A stretch of DNA of 64,000 bases from Vesta saturnalis (GCA_036346205.1 JARFJB010001357.1:107501-171500), one strand, 5' to 3'; positions 44,706 through 56,803 are shown, counted from the first letter of the stretch. Numbers and translations are program-made. The notes: generated from the sequence alone by a model not told the origin.

Positions 44706-47700
44706 TTAGTTTAATTCAGGTCTAGTTATCACATTGTAGCACCTGTATCTAACGGTTTCTATTGATGCCTTATACCCAAACGGTAATGTGTCAAAATTTT
44801 CTATCCTTCGTCGTTTAGAGCAACTTATTCTATACTGTTTAGATTCAGGTCTAGTTAATACATTGTAACATCTGCTCCTAACTATTTTCCTATCATTATA
44901 TACAAAAAGAGAGTCTTTACTATTACTAAGCACCATATCCTTCATCGATTCAAAGTTTATAACACGAGAGTTTTTATAGTTTAAGGTAATACCCTTCACT
45001 TTACACACGGATTTAATTGTTTGATCATCGATTGAAAACACATTATAACTGTAGTTTTTCGGTCCTGCACTAACAAACTCAGCTATATAGCTTCCTTCAC
45101 CATACGCTTCCAGCTCGTCGGTCATCTGTCCAAGGAAATCTCCGCAAGTTGGATTCCAGTCATCGGGTTTTGCGACAAATATGTCACTACCTGTATCATA
45201 ATACAGAACGCGGCAGTCTAGTTTCTCCAGGTAACTATATAATTCTAAACGCGCATGAGCTGTCGTGTAAGCGGCTATAGACACATTAATAGTTTTTTGT
45301 GATTCACCTTCACCTTCCGGTCTATCCCAATTCACCATTACTACATTATCATTATTGGGGTAATGGATTGTACCTGAACCAGAGGATCCGTAAACAGTTT
45401 GAAGAAATCCTTTGGCTCAGATACAATGCTGCACTGGGCTAAATTTTCGCGTTGACCAAACTTACCTCAAAAAGAATTCAGCATCAGTTTGGCCAAGTAC
45501 CTTAAACCGGGATTTTTCTTAATATTATTAGCGTTTAGGCGAATTCCCTCCTTCTCATAATATTCTGTTATGTACTGAACCTTCTCGACTTCTGTCGTGC
45601 AATGGCTAGGCCACCTTGAGCATTCCTGCTTGAGTTTCAGGAAATTATCAACCATTAAACAACCCACCCTGTTTCGTCGCTTTATTATAAGTGGTTACCT
45701 CATACCCCCAAATCTCGAAAACGTCCAAAACTTTATAGTTTTTAGGTACATAGCCTTACGTAGCTCGTCAGTTACAAACGTCCCAACGAAACTGCGTTCG
45801 GTTTCACTATGCCCACACTGCCCTTGATTTAACTCAGAACCACAGGCCCTACATAGTACAAACATCAACCTGCCATGCATTTTTAAGGGTAAAACAGGGT
45901 GATAGATTAGACGGCGGTAGTACTCGACATTTAACTAAACCCTCCACCGTGCCCAATGAAATGTTCTTACAATCTAAATCTACATGAATTCTCGGATGAC
46001 CTACAGGATACTTACAATATATATTTACATAGGGGTATAATGAGCACACGTCATAATACATGATTTTCTCACTAATACCGTCACGCTCATGATACAGTTT
46101 ACTGGCATTAGTGCGGCCACCGTAAAACGCGTTTCGTGGATTTAAAGGTTCGTCATCTTGGTCACCTAGATTCTGTATAAACGCTGTTAACTCATCGTTT
46201 GCAAGTATTTGTTTTTTAAATTCGCATTCACGCATTTCCACTAGATTATACCCGCGCTCGCGTAGAAGCCGGGACCTCGCCGCCGTGTTCTCGTTTCGGA
46301 CGAGCATGGAAGTATTTGCACCAAGCTTAGGATCAATATTAGCCTGATTGGGGAAACATTCCTGCAACCGTGCCAATAACAATCCTGAAATTCGTAAACG
46401 GTATTTGATCCTGCGCAATAACGGTCGACCTTAACGCCTTCAGGTGTTCTAAATTCACGAGCTTTCCCTGCGTGCTGTATGCTTACTTGCTGCTGTGAAT
46501 GTTCAACCCAACGTAACCACTGTATTGCGACCTTTGATTGGCTGTCGGCGCGTCTATAACCACCTTTTGGAATGAGCCCGATTGTGTTTTCTTTGAGGAA
46601 AAGCCTACGAAACACTTTATTGCAAGCGTTAGCAATTGTAGTAGCCTCTTCAAACGGATCGACTTTATTTTGGGTCGTGAAGGTGGACCAGAAACTAATG
46701 CACCCTTTAACGAGAATCTTAACATCCATTAGGCAATATTTCTCAATCTCTTCACTCATCTTAAAAACATGATTACTCTGGGCCACATGCCAATCTAAAA
46801 GTTTTTGCCGATCATTAGCCGACATCTGATCTGCACAATAATATTCAAGCGGTGGCAAAGGACCCTCGTAATTCTGATTCTCGGATGTATTGAAGAGAAA
46901 CGGAAATACCCCTTGGACTTGGGGAAATTGAAAGTTTTCGGAAATGCCGAGAGCGGTGATGGGATGAAATTAAGGGAGTCAATAAACCTAATATCACCGC
47001 ATTGAATGGAAATTAATTTTAGGCCATTGGTGATGACTTTGGGTCTCCACTGATCATACATCTAAGCACAAAACACCCATCGTACCCCTTCATGTTATGC
47101 GCAATGCACGTAACTTTAAATTTTCGCGCTTTCTCGCCAACATATGCTAGAAATGATTGAACAGGATCTTCCCTGAAAATGTGCACTCTTTCACTATACG
47201 TCGAGCATCGCTCATCCAGATTCTCGATGGACTGAATACAAGCGGAACAAACATTTGCGGCCACGCATAGATTGGGCTCATGCAGAAATCTGTCATTCGT
47301 TCCCTCACACACCTTCTCTTGCATACACTCCAAATCGTAAAAGATAAACATAGATGGTCTACCATTACCGCTGTCGCGTCGCACCTTGTTAACATACATG
47401 TAACAAAGATGACCAATAGGTTTTTGGTTCATGCACGTGGAGCAGTAGCTGTATCCGCACCTATGTTTACCCTTTACTTCACTGGTTTTGAGACACTTTA
47501 AACATCTACGAAATTTTTCGCATAGTTTAGCATGCTTATTGTTTGTAAGGCATTCCTGCCCATAAAAAAATCTCCTGCAATCATTACAGACAATTTTCGG
47601 GTTTTGAACGAAACAAGCAGGACACTGATACAGACATTTTATATGTTTCCTTTTGTCATTACATCGTTTTCTACACTGCTCGCAGTAATAACCGCATGTA

Positions 47701-48595
47701 AATGCTGAAGTGAGACTGGTAATTACGTTATAGTGCTCATCCTCGAGTATTAAATTTAAAACCGCTCTACCCGATTTCCTAGGACCCTCAAAGTAAACTG
47801 AATCACCTACGCTCGAATTATAAAGTACAATGGTATATGAAGCTAAATGATTTTGAAATGCTTGAATGTGCTTGTAACTACCACTCTGACTAAGGTATAC
47901 ACCACTGTTTTGGCTAAGTTGCATGGCCCGCATTTGAAGTAATGGACATCCCGTTTCCATACTACTGCTCATTGCATCGTTATTTCTGAATGCTATAGCT
48001 AAGACTAATGCTCGCACTAAACAATTATTATCGTTAATTGTTGCTGGTGCAACAATAATGCCCTGTCTTTTTGCTTTACAAAAATCTTCAAATTTTAAAC
48101 CTGTCACCTCTATCCACATTTAAAACTAACAAGTCACTCGAGAAAAAACTAGTATTGCTCTGCATTACCTTTTCAAGTAGCGACATTATCACTTTCACCC
48201 ACAGCTGGTCCACTCTTCTAAATGACAGACCAATTGGTTTGTCCGGGAAATTCGGATTTCTTAACGTAATCCCTACACGGTCTGACGGAGCTGCATCATT
48301 GATAGTGTATGCATACAACTCCTCGAATGCACTCTACAAAAAGATATGTATTAGACAAATAAGATTTTTAGTAAATGGTATATTTTACCTGTAGCCATGT
48401 TAAGGGATTATCCTTGCACGTATGGTCATTAAAACTAAATCTTAATGTTTTACATGTGGTGCTAAATTTTTTTATGAATTTACTGCTTGACTCTCCTATT
48501 ACATTAATATGATTGAACCCCGTTTGGGAGGAGGATGGTCCGGCCTGTTGCTGGGAACCTGAGCCCGATTGGTCTTGCGCCTGTAATGTACTCAT
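44706..48595 (-). pseudogene. Polinton/Maverick-type DNA polymerase B, broken
   Basis: Minus strand. Exon 1 (48595-48389) begins MSTLQAQDQSGSG. A 55-bp GT-AG intron (48388-48334, phase 0) leads to NPNFPDKPIGLSFRRVDQL. A shift near 48105 opens a 366-residue frame (48119-47019) with Cys/His-rich zinc-binding text and the exonuclease motif FIFYDLECMQEK. Later pieces carry MDVKILVKGC, TIANACNKVFRRLF and IPKGGYRRADSQS (46858-46241), LKNPG-type text NIKKNPGLRYLAKLMLNSF with Trp replaced by TGA at 45467, and VSIAAYTTAHARLELYSYL with DCRVLYYDTGSDIF (45338 on), where the family's DTDS reads DTGS. Protein-primed polymerases of this group copy linear element DNA. At least six breaks. Confidence 0.88.
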
Positions 48596-48997
48596 TCAGT
48601 AAGCGAAACAATAGAAAATTAAAAGACCGTCTATAATTATAGACGGTACCAAATAAAAATATTAGCAAAAACAAAAACATGAAATTTTCGATATTTATAA
48701 GATTTTTCAAATGCTCCTGGATTAATATGAGGAGTAGTATTTTCAAATATTATTGTTATTTTACATCAAAATAAATATAAATAACCAAAAAAAGAAACAG
48801 ATACCGTACATATTAACTCAGCTGACAAAATGAATATATTAAAAGATCTATAAAAAACATTACATCTCATAACTATAATGAATTTCATAATCTTCATGTA
48901 AGTATTCATAAAAATAACATTTTTTTATTATTTTGAAGTTGAGATTTTATAAAAAAAATATTTAATTCGGTATTCGGTTAATAAAAAAGAAACAATT
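48596..48997. other. No recognisable feature
   Basis: AT-rich spacer between two divergently decayed genes that both point left. It would hold the polymerase promoter. A short GTCTATAATTATAGAC palindrome occurs at about 48630. Confidence 0.4.
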
Positions 48998-49639
48998 TTA
49001 TTCGGAATCTTCATCTGATTCGTTATCAGTCTCATACTCCGTTGATTCTGCAGTAGGTTCTTCCTCACCGTCGCACTCGCCGTCTAAAACACAAATATGT
49101 GTTTGTAATTACTAATTAAACTATTATATTATCTTTACCTGCATTTTCATCAGCTTCTTCATCTGTTTCTTCGCCCGCTTCTACAATGTCAATTACCTTT
49201 GCGGGATATTCTTCGTCGTCGAATCAATGAAACTCATATTTCGTTTCACTTAATTTCCACCCGTAATTGATTGGAGTTAAAGCAGACGTATTATGTACAT
49301 TACCGTTACACCAAATTTGTGCAATGTACGTTGCTCTTCTCATCTGTTGCAGTAATTCGTGGCATGAAGGAGGAAAAACTGTAACTTCCAATTTGCTCGT
49401 TTTCTTCCTAAATGCTTCATTCTTATTTGTTGGTGTGTATATTCTGTCGAGAATATATTTCACATGTCACACGGTACATTTTGATTACTTTCATTGGTTA
49501 AAATACAAAAACAAAATCGCAGAATAGGCTATCAAATTAGTGATAATTTTAACACTGCATGTTGACTGTCACATGATTTTAATGAATAAAATAGTTTACT
49601 GTCAAAGTGACAAATAGTTTAAAATTGTAGACTTTAAAA

Positions 49640-49930
49640 AAATATGTAATTAAAAATTATTATTAATTTTATTAAATACATAAATAAAAAGTTTACCTCG
49701 ACTAGGATTTGAACCTACGACCTGTGAACTAAACTTTTTATTTATGTTATTATAAGTTTTTGTTATGAACGAATAAGTTCAAAGGTAAATATGTAATTAA
49801 AAATTATTATTAATTTTATTTTTAATTTTAATTAAAATAATTTTTATTTATGTGTTTATTAAAATTAATAATAATTTTTAATTACATATTTACCTTTGAA
49901 ATTATTCGTTCATAACAAAACTTATAATAA
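49640..49930. mobile_element. SINE cluster with inverted copies
   Basis: 49640-49745 on the minus strand has the tRNA-like B-box region (GGTCGTAGGTTCAAATCCTA) and its AT-rich body. 49749-49822 is a second body piece in the same orientation and 49858-49930 a third in the opposite one, so 49749-49930 folds as an ~70-bp-arm hairpin around TTATGAACGAATAAGTTC. The same family occurs at 7030-7140. The cluster interrupts the large gene. Confidence 0.65.
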
Positions 49931-49980
49931 ATTTAAAAAAATATATTTTCTATTAACGTTCATTATATTACGAAATACAA

Positions 49981-50108
49981 CACGTGTTATGATTAATAAT
50001 CGATGATACCACTCGTTAAAACCTTCAGAAAATTGAACTTGTGCTTCACACTCGTTCAATTTTCATCGATTTTAACTCGGGCTATCATCGATGATAATCA
50101 TAACACTA
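49981..50108. mobile_element. Foldback element with ATCGATGAT core
   Basis: GTGTTATGATTAATAATCG at the left pairs with CGATGATAATCATAACAC at the right; the inner part also pairs (CTCGTTAAAA with TTTTAACTCG, and GAACTTGTG with CACTCGTTC). Almost the whole 125 bp can form one hairpin. Its right edge coincides with the place where the large gene loses similarity (after FADN), so it is probably an insertion. Confidence 0.75.
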
Positions 50109-51072
50109 GTTATATTATCCGCGAAAATTACACATCTCGCTTCATTGACAGTTGACACTGCTTTGACATACATCACACAAACAAAATATCGTATGTCAAA
50201 TGCAGTATTCGTAACATCTGGATAAGTTATAATTGTATACTCTCCCATTTTAAAGAATGCTTCTTGGAAGTTCGGCGATTTTTCTAAGAGTTGCGATGGT
50301 CTAGTTTTAGCTTTTCTGTAAAACGACTGGTTAAAATCGTACCCGGTGAATGCGTGAAATGCAGCCAAAGAAGTGCAAAGCTTCTCTCCCAAGTCATAAA
50401 AAACAGCACACATGTCAACATTTGTGACATTCTTCCCTGTATCAAGCTGCATCCAGATTTTCCGATAAATATTATATTGATCCTCTGCTACATGCATAAG
50501 TAGATGCTTCATATTAGCCAACATTATAATAAAAACGTCCGTATCTGAACATTTTATTAATACTTCACTATTTTTTGGCATATTGCAAACATGATAAACT
50601 ATTTTCGTATCAGCCTCCTCATGGGAACCACAAGTGAACGTATCTGACACTTCTCGTACGATCGAACCAGATACTCTTCTATAAGAATAACAAATTTCAT
50701 AATCTACAACATTTTTTTGCGTAGGTTTAATCAATGAAGCTCTGTCTTCTGTCATCCAATCATTGATTAAAAATTACACAAATGCTTGTTTAAATTTGAT
50801 GTTTTTTAATTCCGCAAAAAATTGCTCGGCCTTTTCATCTGTGGTCCTTCTATAACAAAATCTGTTTGCCTTATATTTTCCTGGATTATGTGTTCGTAGT
50901 CTTTTATGCTGGGCCCTGGATAAGTATCAAAGACTAAGTGAATCTCTTTAGCCACGTGATTAGTGATGTTGCGAAGAAGGTTTTGACTTATAGCACCAAA
51001 GTTATCGGGATATCCTTTAAGGTGTACAAGTAAAAGAAACTATCAATGACTATTGCATCCAATTCATTTTCC

Positions 51073-51138
51073 TATTAGTGGAGTTGATCGGCCTATTTTC
51101 CACAAAATGTGGAAGTAGGCCGATCAACTCCACTAATA
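51073..51138. repeat. 66-bp near-perfect palindrome
   Basis: TATTAGTGGAGTTGATCGGC on the left is mirrored by GCCGATCAACTCCACTAATA on the right; the inner TTCCACA also pairs, with one single-base difference near 51096. The minus strand remains readable through it (KLLVELIGLLPHFVENRPIN), suggesting that part of the coding strand was copied back on itself. Confidence 0.93.
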
Positions 51139-53115
51139 ACTTTGACTTGTCTGTCTTATTGATTGAACCATCTAGGTGACACAGTGATAGGGCACAGGCG
51201 TTAGTGGATACTCCAAAATTTTTTCAATTTCAACTTTTCTTTCAAGAGATATACCCAAAAGGCTACAGAACAAATCTCGTTGAATCTTCACCTCTTCTAT
51301 TTTCCCGTCTTTTTTTTATTATCTTTATTTTTGTTAATTGGCTATTCAAACCTTTTCGGATCTGAAGCACACTCTTGCAGAAAACGTTTTCTCTGTTCTT
51401 CACCGATTTCCACAACGTTCAATAAAAACGACTGCACTTCATTACTTGCAGATTGCCATTATAAATATTATACAACAACTCATTATTTAATGTAGGAGAA
51501 AATGGATTAAGTCTATCGTTGATATTTTTTTGTAATGTTTGGATTTGTTCACAACTGTTTTTAATTTTGTATTCTATTAAATCATTTGCTATTTCATCTC
51601 AGGGCTTTAACAGTGATTCAGCAAATACATGGGAGATAACCTGCGTTCGTAAAGAATGACTTTTGCTCCATCTATGACGAGCGGATATAGCATTGATTGT
51701 GGTTTCTACTGTACAATCCACTTCTCTTTTTGAAAAAGGCTTCTTCGTTCTTTCGATTCCAATATTAACAGTCAATCCAGAATGCGTTTTCTCAACCTTT
51801 TGTAAATTTGAGTAATACAAACTTAGGTAACGTGTATAATTCTGGTGATTAAAAGTAAAAAATAAATTAAGGAGTGCTGGCCAACTTGAACAATTCCACA
51901 TCCCCTGTACGAATACTTCTGTCAAAATAAAATAGTTGTTAATCAATTCCGTGTTTGTCCGTGATTATCATCAATAGTTTTTTGCCTAAAAACTTCGTAT
52001 TTTTCCAATAAATCTAAAAATTGTTCACTATCACCTGGACGATAAGGTATTAAACCATGAGATGTTTCTGCATCACTGCTTGTCTGGAAATGTTGTAAAA
52101 ATGAAATACATTCATCATTTACTGTCACATTTTCAGTTTCAAGGAAACACTTAAAATGCATAATTTCAATCGTAAGTGCAATAAGAGGATGAAGTCGCTT
52201 ACACCTGTTGAAATGTTTTCCCTCAAGAAAAGATTTGATCGAGCCACTAGTTAACAGACCTGAATCAATTAAAATAGAAAATAGGGTGCAATAAAAAAAC
52301 AACTTCGTGCGTGCGCGCGTGCGTAGCGGGTGCGTGCGCGTGCAGTGTATTTTGATATATTTATTAAAAAATTTGCGAGACTAATAGTCTCACTCTTTCC
52401 TGGTAATCCACCCAATTGTAGTTTACTCGATCATTTATTGGACTTCTGTAACCGATTAACTAATAAAATCCCAAGCGCTCATAGTTCTTCTACTTTCGCA
52501 CATCTCATTATCATGTGCCATGCATCAGCCTCTGTTTCTAATATTTGAGTAAAAGAGAAAGGTAGGAACAGCCAATCTGTTTTTAGCAAGGCACCATGCT
52601 ATTTCAGGTATTAAAGCAGACGTAATGAAATTAAAAAAGAGACATTCCGTTTATTCCTAAATTTACCAATAACTTTTCGATGTTTGCGCTGATCATGTGT
52701 TGAAGAATTTAACAGTTAATTCCATCTATAACTGATTTCTACTTCCAGTCAGAGAAAATTGGAGATATTGTATGCGAAATTAGTGTTTAAGCCACAGTAG
52801 GTATTTGTGATTGATCTATACTGTATATTTACGGTTCCGTATTATTTCTACTAGATTAGTCATAAAATGTGAGAGAGAATGATCTTGTTATGGAAAATCC
52901 ACTGCCACGTATATCCCAAGGAGACGTCCATTTTAGGTGGTATGTTTATGAACGGTACATATAGTTGGATCTTGGATAGAAGATGAATCAGTCCAACTCT
53001 CCTTGACTTCACGGTTAATAAAGCACCAGATGTGACTCTCAATGCTTTGCTGCCCAATTTTTGTTGACGAGCTTGTTCTGATAAATAATTGTTGATAACT
53101 TGTAACATGTGCAAT

Positions 53116-54537
53116 AGGGTGGGCCGAATTTTCTTTTTTTTTAGGTTTTCCGCTTTAGGGGAAAAGTATGCCTATCTTCTTAGCTTGAAAAGTGTGTCAA
53201 TTGCTATTTTAAACGCACAGAAAAATCGCACGTCTGTAACTTAATAAAAGCGCACCGGTTTTGAATCGCTCGCCATTTTGTTGTTTGTTGCTTAGCAACA
53301 TAGTTGTTTATAAAGTTGACATCTGCTAATATTCCGATTTCATTCTGTGTGTCAAAATGGAACGCTTTTCTACTGAACAACGTGTGTTAATCGTGAAAAC
53401 GTTTTATCAAAACGGAGAAAGTTTTGCAGAAACTGTCCGACGACTTCGTGCGATTTTCGGTCGTAATGAAGCTCCGAATCAACAGTGCGCAGACTTATGA
53501 CAAAGTTTATTGAAACAGGATCAACACAATAATAAAAATTCTGGATCCTGGATCTGGCCGGTCAGTTGAAAACATTGCTATATTTCGTGATAGTGTCAAT
53601 AATAGCCCACAGAAATCGGTTCGACGTCGTTCTCAACAATTGGGCATAGGGTATTCTTCACTGCGGCGAATTTTTGTGAAGGATCTTCATTACCATCCCT
53701 ACAAAATCCAATTAACCCATGAACTTAAGGTGCCTGTTCACCAAAGGAGACGAGAATTTGTTGACTGGGTTCTGAGAAGACAACAGGAGGACGACGGCTT
53801 TGCGAGGAAAATCATTTTCAGCGATGAGGCCCACTTTCATTTAAAGTGATTTGTCAATAAGCAAAACTGCCGTATTTGGGGATCAGAAAATCCTCAATCG
53901 ATTCATGAAAGAGAAATGCATCCGCAGAGAGTAACGGTTTGGTGTGGATTTTGGGCGGGTGGGGTCATCGGTCCTAATTTTTTTTTAAGATGAGGCAGGA
54001 CAAGCTGTAACAGCTAAAGGAGACCGATACCGCACGATGATAAGGGTTTTTTTGGCCTCATATCGATGCAATGGACATTCAGCAGTTATGGTTTCAGCAA
54101 GATGGCGCCACATGTCACACTTCCGCCGAAACCATTGCATTGTTGCTTGAGAAATTCCCGGATCGGCTGATCTCACTTCGTGGTGACCAGCAATGACCAC
54201 CAAGGTCGTGTGATTCAACACCATGCGATTTTTTTCTTTGGGGTTATGTCAAATCATTGGTTTATGTCAATAAACCACGAGACATCCGCGGGTTAAAGAA
54301 AGAAATTCGACGAGTTACCAACGAAATCGACGTGCAAGTTTGTGAAGCTGTAATCAACAATTTCAGGAAGAGAGTTTTGGCATGCCAGCAAACTAGAGGG
54401 GGACATGCCCCATGTGATTTTCCATTCCTAAATTGGGAAGGTTTGATAACAGCTTTATGTCTTTTGTAAATGATTTTTTTTTAAATAAACTTTGTTTTTT
54501 GCTATAATTAAAACCGGCGCGCTTTTTGAATCACCCT
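53116..54537 (+). mobile_element. Mariner-like transposon 5 (DUF4817 type)
   Basis: The right end (54512-54537) reads, inverted, AGGGTGATTCAAAAAGCGCG then CCGGTTTT. On the left AAAAGCGCACCGGTTTTGAA is at 53247-53267, but the terminal AGGGTG is at 53116, leaving about 125 extra bp inside the left end, perhaps an insertion. The transposase lies on the plus strand. Confidence 0.75.
53357..54469 (+). pseudogene. Mariner-like transposase 5, broken
   Basis: Starts at ATG 53357 with MERFSTEQRVLIVKTFYQNG, the DUF4817-type HTH opening of a common insect mariner-like family. A frameshift near 53490 precedes SVRRRSQQLGIGYSSLRRI and KIIFSDEAHFHLK (first catalytic Asp, 53640-53849), where TGA interrupts. 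VNKQNCRIWGSENPQ and VTVWCGFWAGGVIGPNFF follow. After another shift the second and third blocks are poorly kept (WFQQDGATCHT near 54095). The last 70 codons (54257-54469) end TRGGHAPCDFP, close to the usual RGGH tail. Inactive. Confidence 0.85.
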
Positions 54538-54889
54538 TTATTTAATCAGCCCCCCAGGGATCCAAAAAGACATTTCTTGATAGTTTAGATTTTTCTTAAG
54601 TCTTGGCATAAAGTTGTGCGTAACTCAGTAAAAAAATTAGGATAATAAGATTATTGTTTACCGTGCCGCAAAACTATCAAATCAATTCAGAAAATAAAAA
54701 GGAACCAATAAAATAGCGTAACACTAGAAATATGGATACATGATGTAAGCGCGGGTGTGCCTGGACCTGCTCTTGCGACCTGATGAACAGGTCAACGTTT
54801 AGTACGATTTTAAGCGTTGATGCAGATAGTTGTTTTGGTGTGTTCAAATTGAATTCCCGTATTATAACAGTGTATCTCGGTGCTTGAAA

Positions 54890-56685
54890 ATGTCGAAAAA
54901 ACTATTAAACAAACCTAGGACACACAGTAGTTGTCCCATATTAGGTTGTGCTAAAGACGTATTACAGACTGCCGTGCAGTTACCAATTTATGAGGATGTA
55001 ATGAAGTGTTACCAATATATTCGCCTTGAATTAACAGAATGCGGGAGCAAGGAACCTTCTTCAGCGAGTGTTGTGAATACAGTTGCATGTAAAATAGAAC
55101 AGGTCTGGACTCGTACATTACTTCCTTTCTTGTCTCATCAAAAAATTGTCAAACTATTTTAGACATTAAATACAAATATCAAACTTTAATAAAATCGTTG
55201 AAAAGTAGAAAGTCGCAGAGTTTAGAAGATAAAATTAACTCCTTTAGAGAATATTGTACAAACTTATTTGACATATGTACTTGCAAGTGTTTAACTCGTG
55301 ATGTGTGTAACTGTAAAAAATCAAGAAAACTTCCCGAAATAGAGTGGCTGTTTATAACTGATCGACGAAATAATAGAATGATTGTAATCGCAGGTGTAGA
55401 TAAAGTTGTTACTAAACGACTTGAAATACAACAGCAAAGGAAAGCAAGAGAACTCGACGTTATAGCTACTACCGACGAGCCCATGTCTAGTACTAGCGGT
55501 ACTAGTTGTTTTCAGAACTATCCAGTTACATCGGAAGGAAATGAAACTTCATCAGGAAACAGTAGTGATGAACAATTGCAATGCCCTCTTTATAAAAGGT
55601 CAAATATTTTGGAGACTTTAACAAAAAACCAAATGAGAACATGTTTACCTCATACGGCAAAGGCTGTTGATTTTGATGGCCGTAAAGAAAAAATTATACA
55701 TCAGTAGAGGGTCATCGTGTGTAGAAGTCCGAAGAACGTCTATCGTTAATACAACAGACTGGCAGTGTTTACTTCGAGCATCTATCTTTGCAAGCTCCTG
55801 TTAGTTCCGAAAATATAAAAGATCATGTTATTCACTATTTAAACATGGAAGGAATAGATCCAAAAAGTTTAGTAGTCATCGGCTGTGATGGGACCAATGT
55901 TAATATCGATTCGAAAGGAGGTGCTATTTGCCTCATAGAAACTAGTATTAACAAGCCTCTTCAATGGAGGGGCCATATACTTATTCGGGTGTGAAAAATT
56001 ACCAGTTATACCTTTTAAACTCATTTATTATGAACTATCGCAATTAATGAACGAAAATTTAAGCGAGGATCGGCAATATTTACACCAAATGTGTTTTCTG
56101 CGGCTTTATGTTGTTACCTTTAATCCATCAGACAATTTGCAAGTATTAACCAGATAAATTCTGAAAGTATACGCTTTCACTTGGTTTCATATGAAAACCT
56201 TCATGCTTCGGGAAGAGTAATTCAAATAGTACATAAAGTTTTTGCAGGTAACGCTTACTTAGCACATCCGGAGAATATTCTGGTATCGATGTTAGTAGAC
56301 CCAGGCGACAACATTAGGGAACTAGCTGCTAGAATACGGGTAACTGATGGAATTTTCAAAGTACGTAGCCTAAATTTCAATGCAAATGTTTATATGTAGT
56401 TAATCGACTAGCAATCCTGTGTCGTTACCGAGCCGCCTATGACAATGAGATATACTGAAATTGACTTGCCAAATATAATAAAAGGAGAAAATATACTAGT
56501 ATTTGAAAGACTTCCTAGTCATACACAAGCTGTTGAGCGATGTGTGAAACTACTTACCGAGGCTTGAGGATTCGCAAAAGGTTTGTGGAAAAATGTACAG
56601 ATATGGATACATTAGAGCCAAATTAGAAGCTAGAGTCAACTTACCAATATTTGAGAAGGGTTGTAAAAAAATAAATTCTGTTTGA
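54890..56685 (+). pseudogene. Repetitive insect protein family, broken
   Basis: ATG 54890 (MSKKLLNKPRTHSS). A frameshift near 55145 joins to 55160-55707 with CTCKCLTRDVCNCKKSRKLP, a Cys-rich block. Then 55788-55994 has LVVIGCDGTNVNIDSKGGAI and INKPLQW, and 56175-56400 has NAYLAHPENILVSMLVDPGD, with TEPPMT, LPSHTQAVERCVKLLTEA and ARVNLPIFEKG further on. From memory, this order (CDGTxVN, HENIL, SHTQxVERCVK) belongs to a protein family present in many copies in insects, with no known role. The His-Ala-Asn-Glu-like segment after PLQW is missing. At least five breaks. Confidence 0.7.
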
Positions 56686-56758
56686 AACACTTTATAAACA
56701 ATTGGGAGGGTGGAAATCCAGGTGAAATTACCTCCCCGCGGTGAGTTCTAGGCAAATT

Positions 56759-56760
56759 TG

Positions 56761-56791
<31 letters not shown>

Positions 56792-56803
56792 GAATAATAA
56801 TAA
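56759..56803. repeat. (ATA)n microsatellite
   Basis: About 14 ATA trinucleotides with one G interruption. It may be the tail of a LINE, as the LINE at 57926-60016 ends in the same ATT/ATA type of repeat. Confidence 0.9.

Larger units (their letters stand above)
48998..53114 (-). pseudogene. Large repetitive-family protein of unknown function
   Basis: Minus strand, N- to C-terminal: SKALRVTSGALLTVKSRRVG (53114-52860); FSILIDSGLLTSGSIKSFLE (52302); HQNYTRYLSLYYSNLQ and KPFSKREVDCTVETTINAIS (51946-51599); AIVIDSFLLLVHLKGYPDNF and VFDTYPGPSIKDYEH (51060-50880); GSHEEADTKIVYHVC, IKCSDTDVFIIML and AAFHAFTGYD (50755-50072); a gap of inserted SINE/foldback DNA; YIAQIWCNGN and PINYGWKLSE (49463); a 55-bp GT-AG intron (49138-49084, phase 1) and an acidic tail ending at 48998. 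From memory, proteins with HEEADT, SDTDV and AFTGxD blocks in this order occur in many copies in cnidarian and arthropod genomes; no function is known to me. Cut on the left side of mariner-like element 5. Confidence 0.6.
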
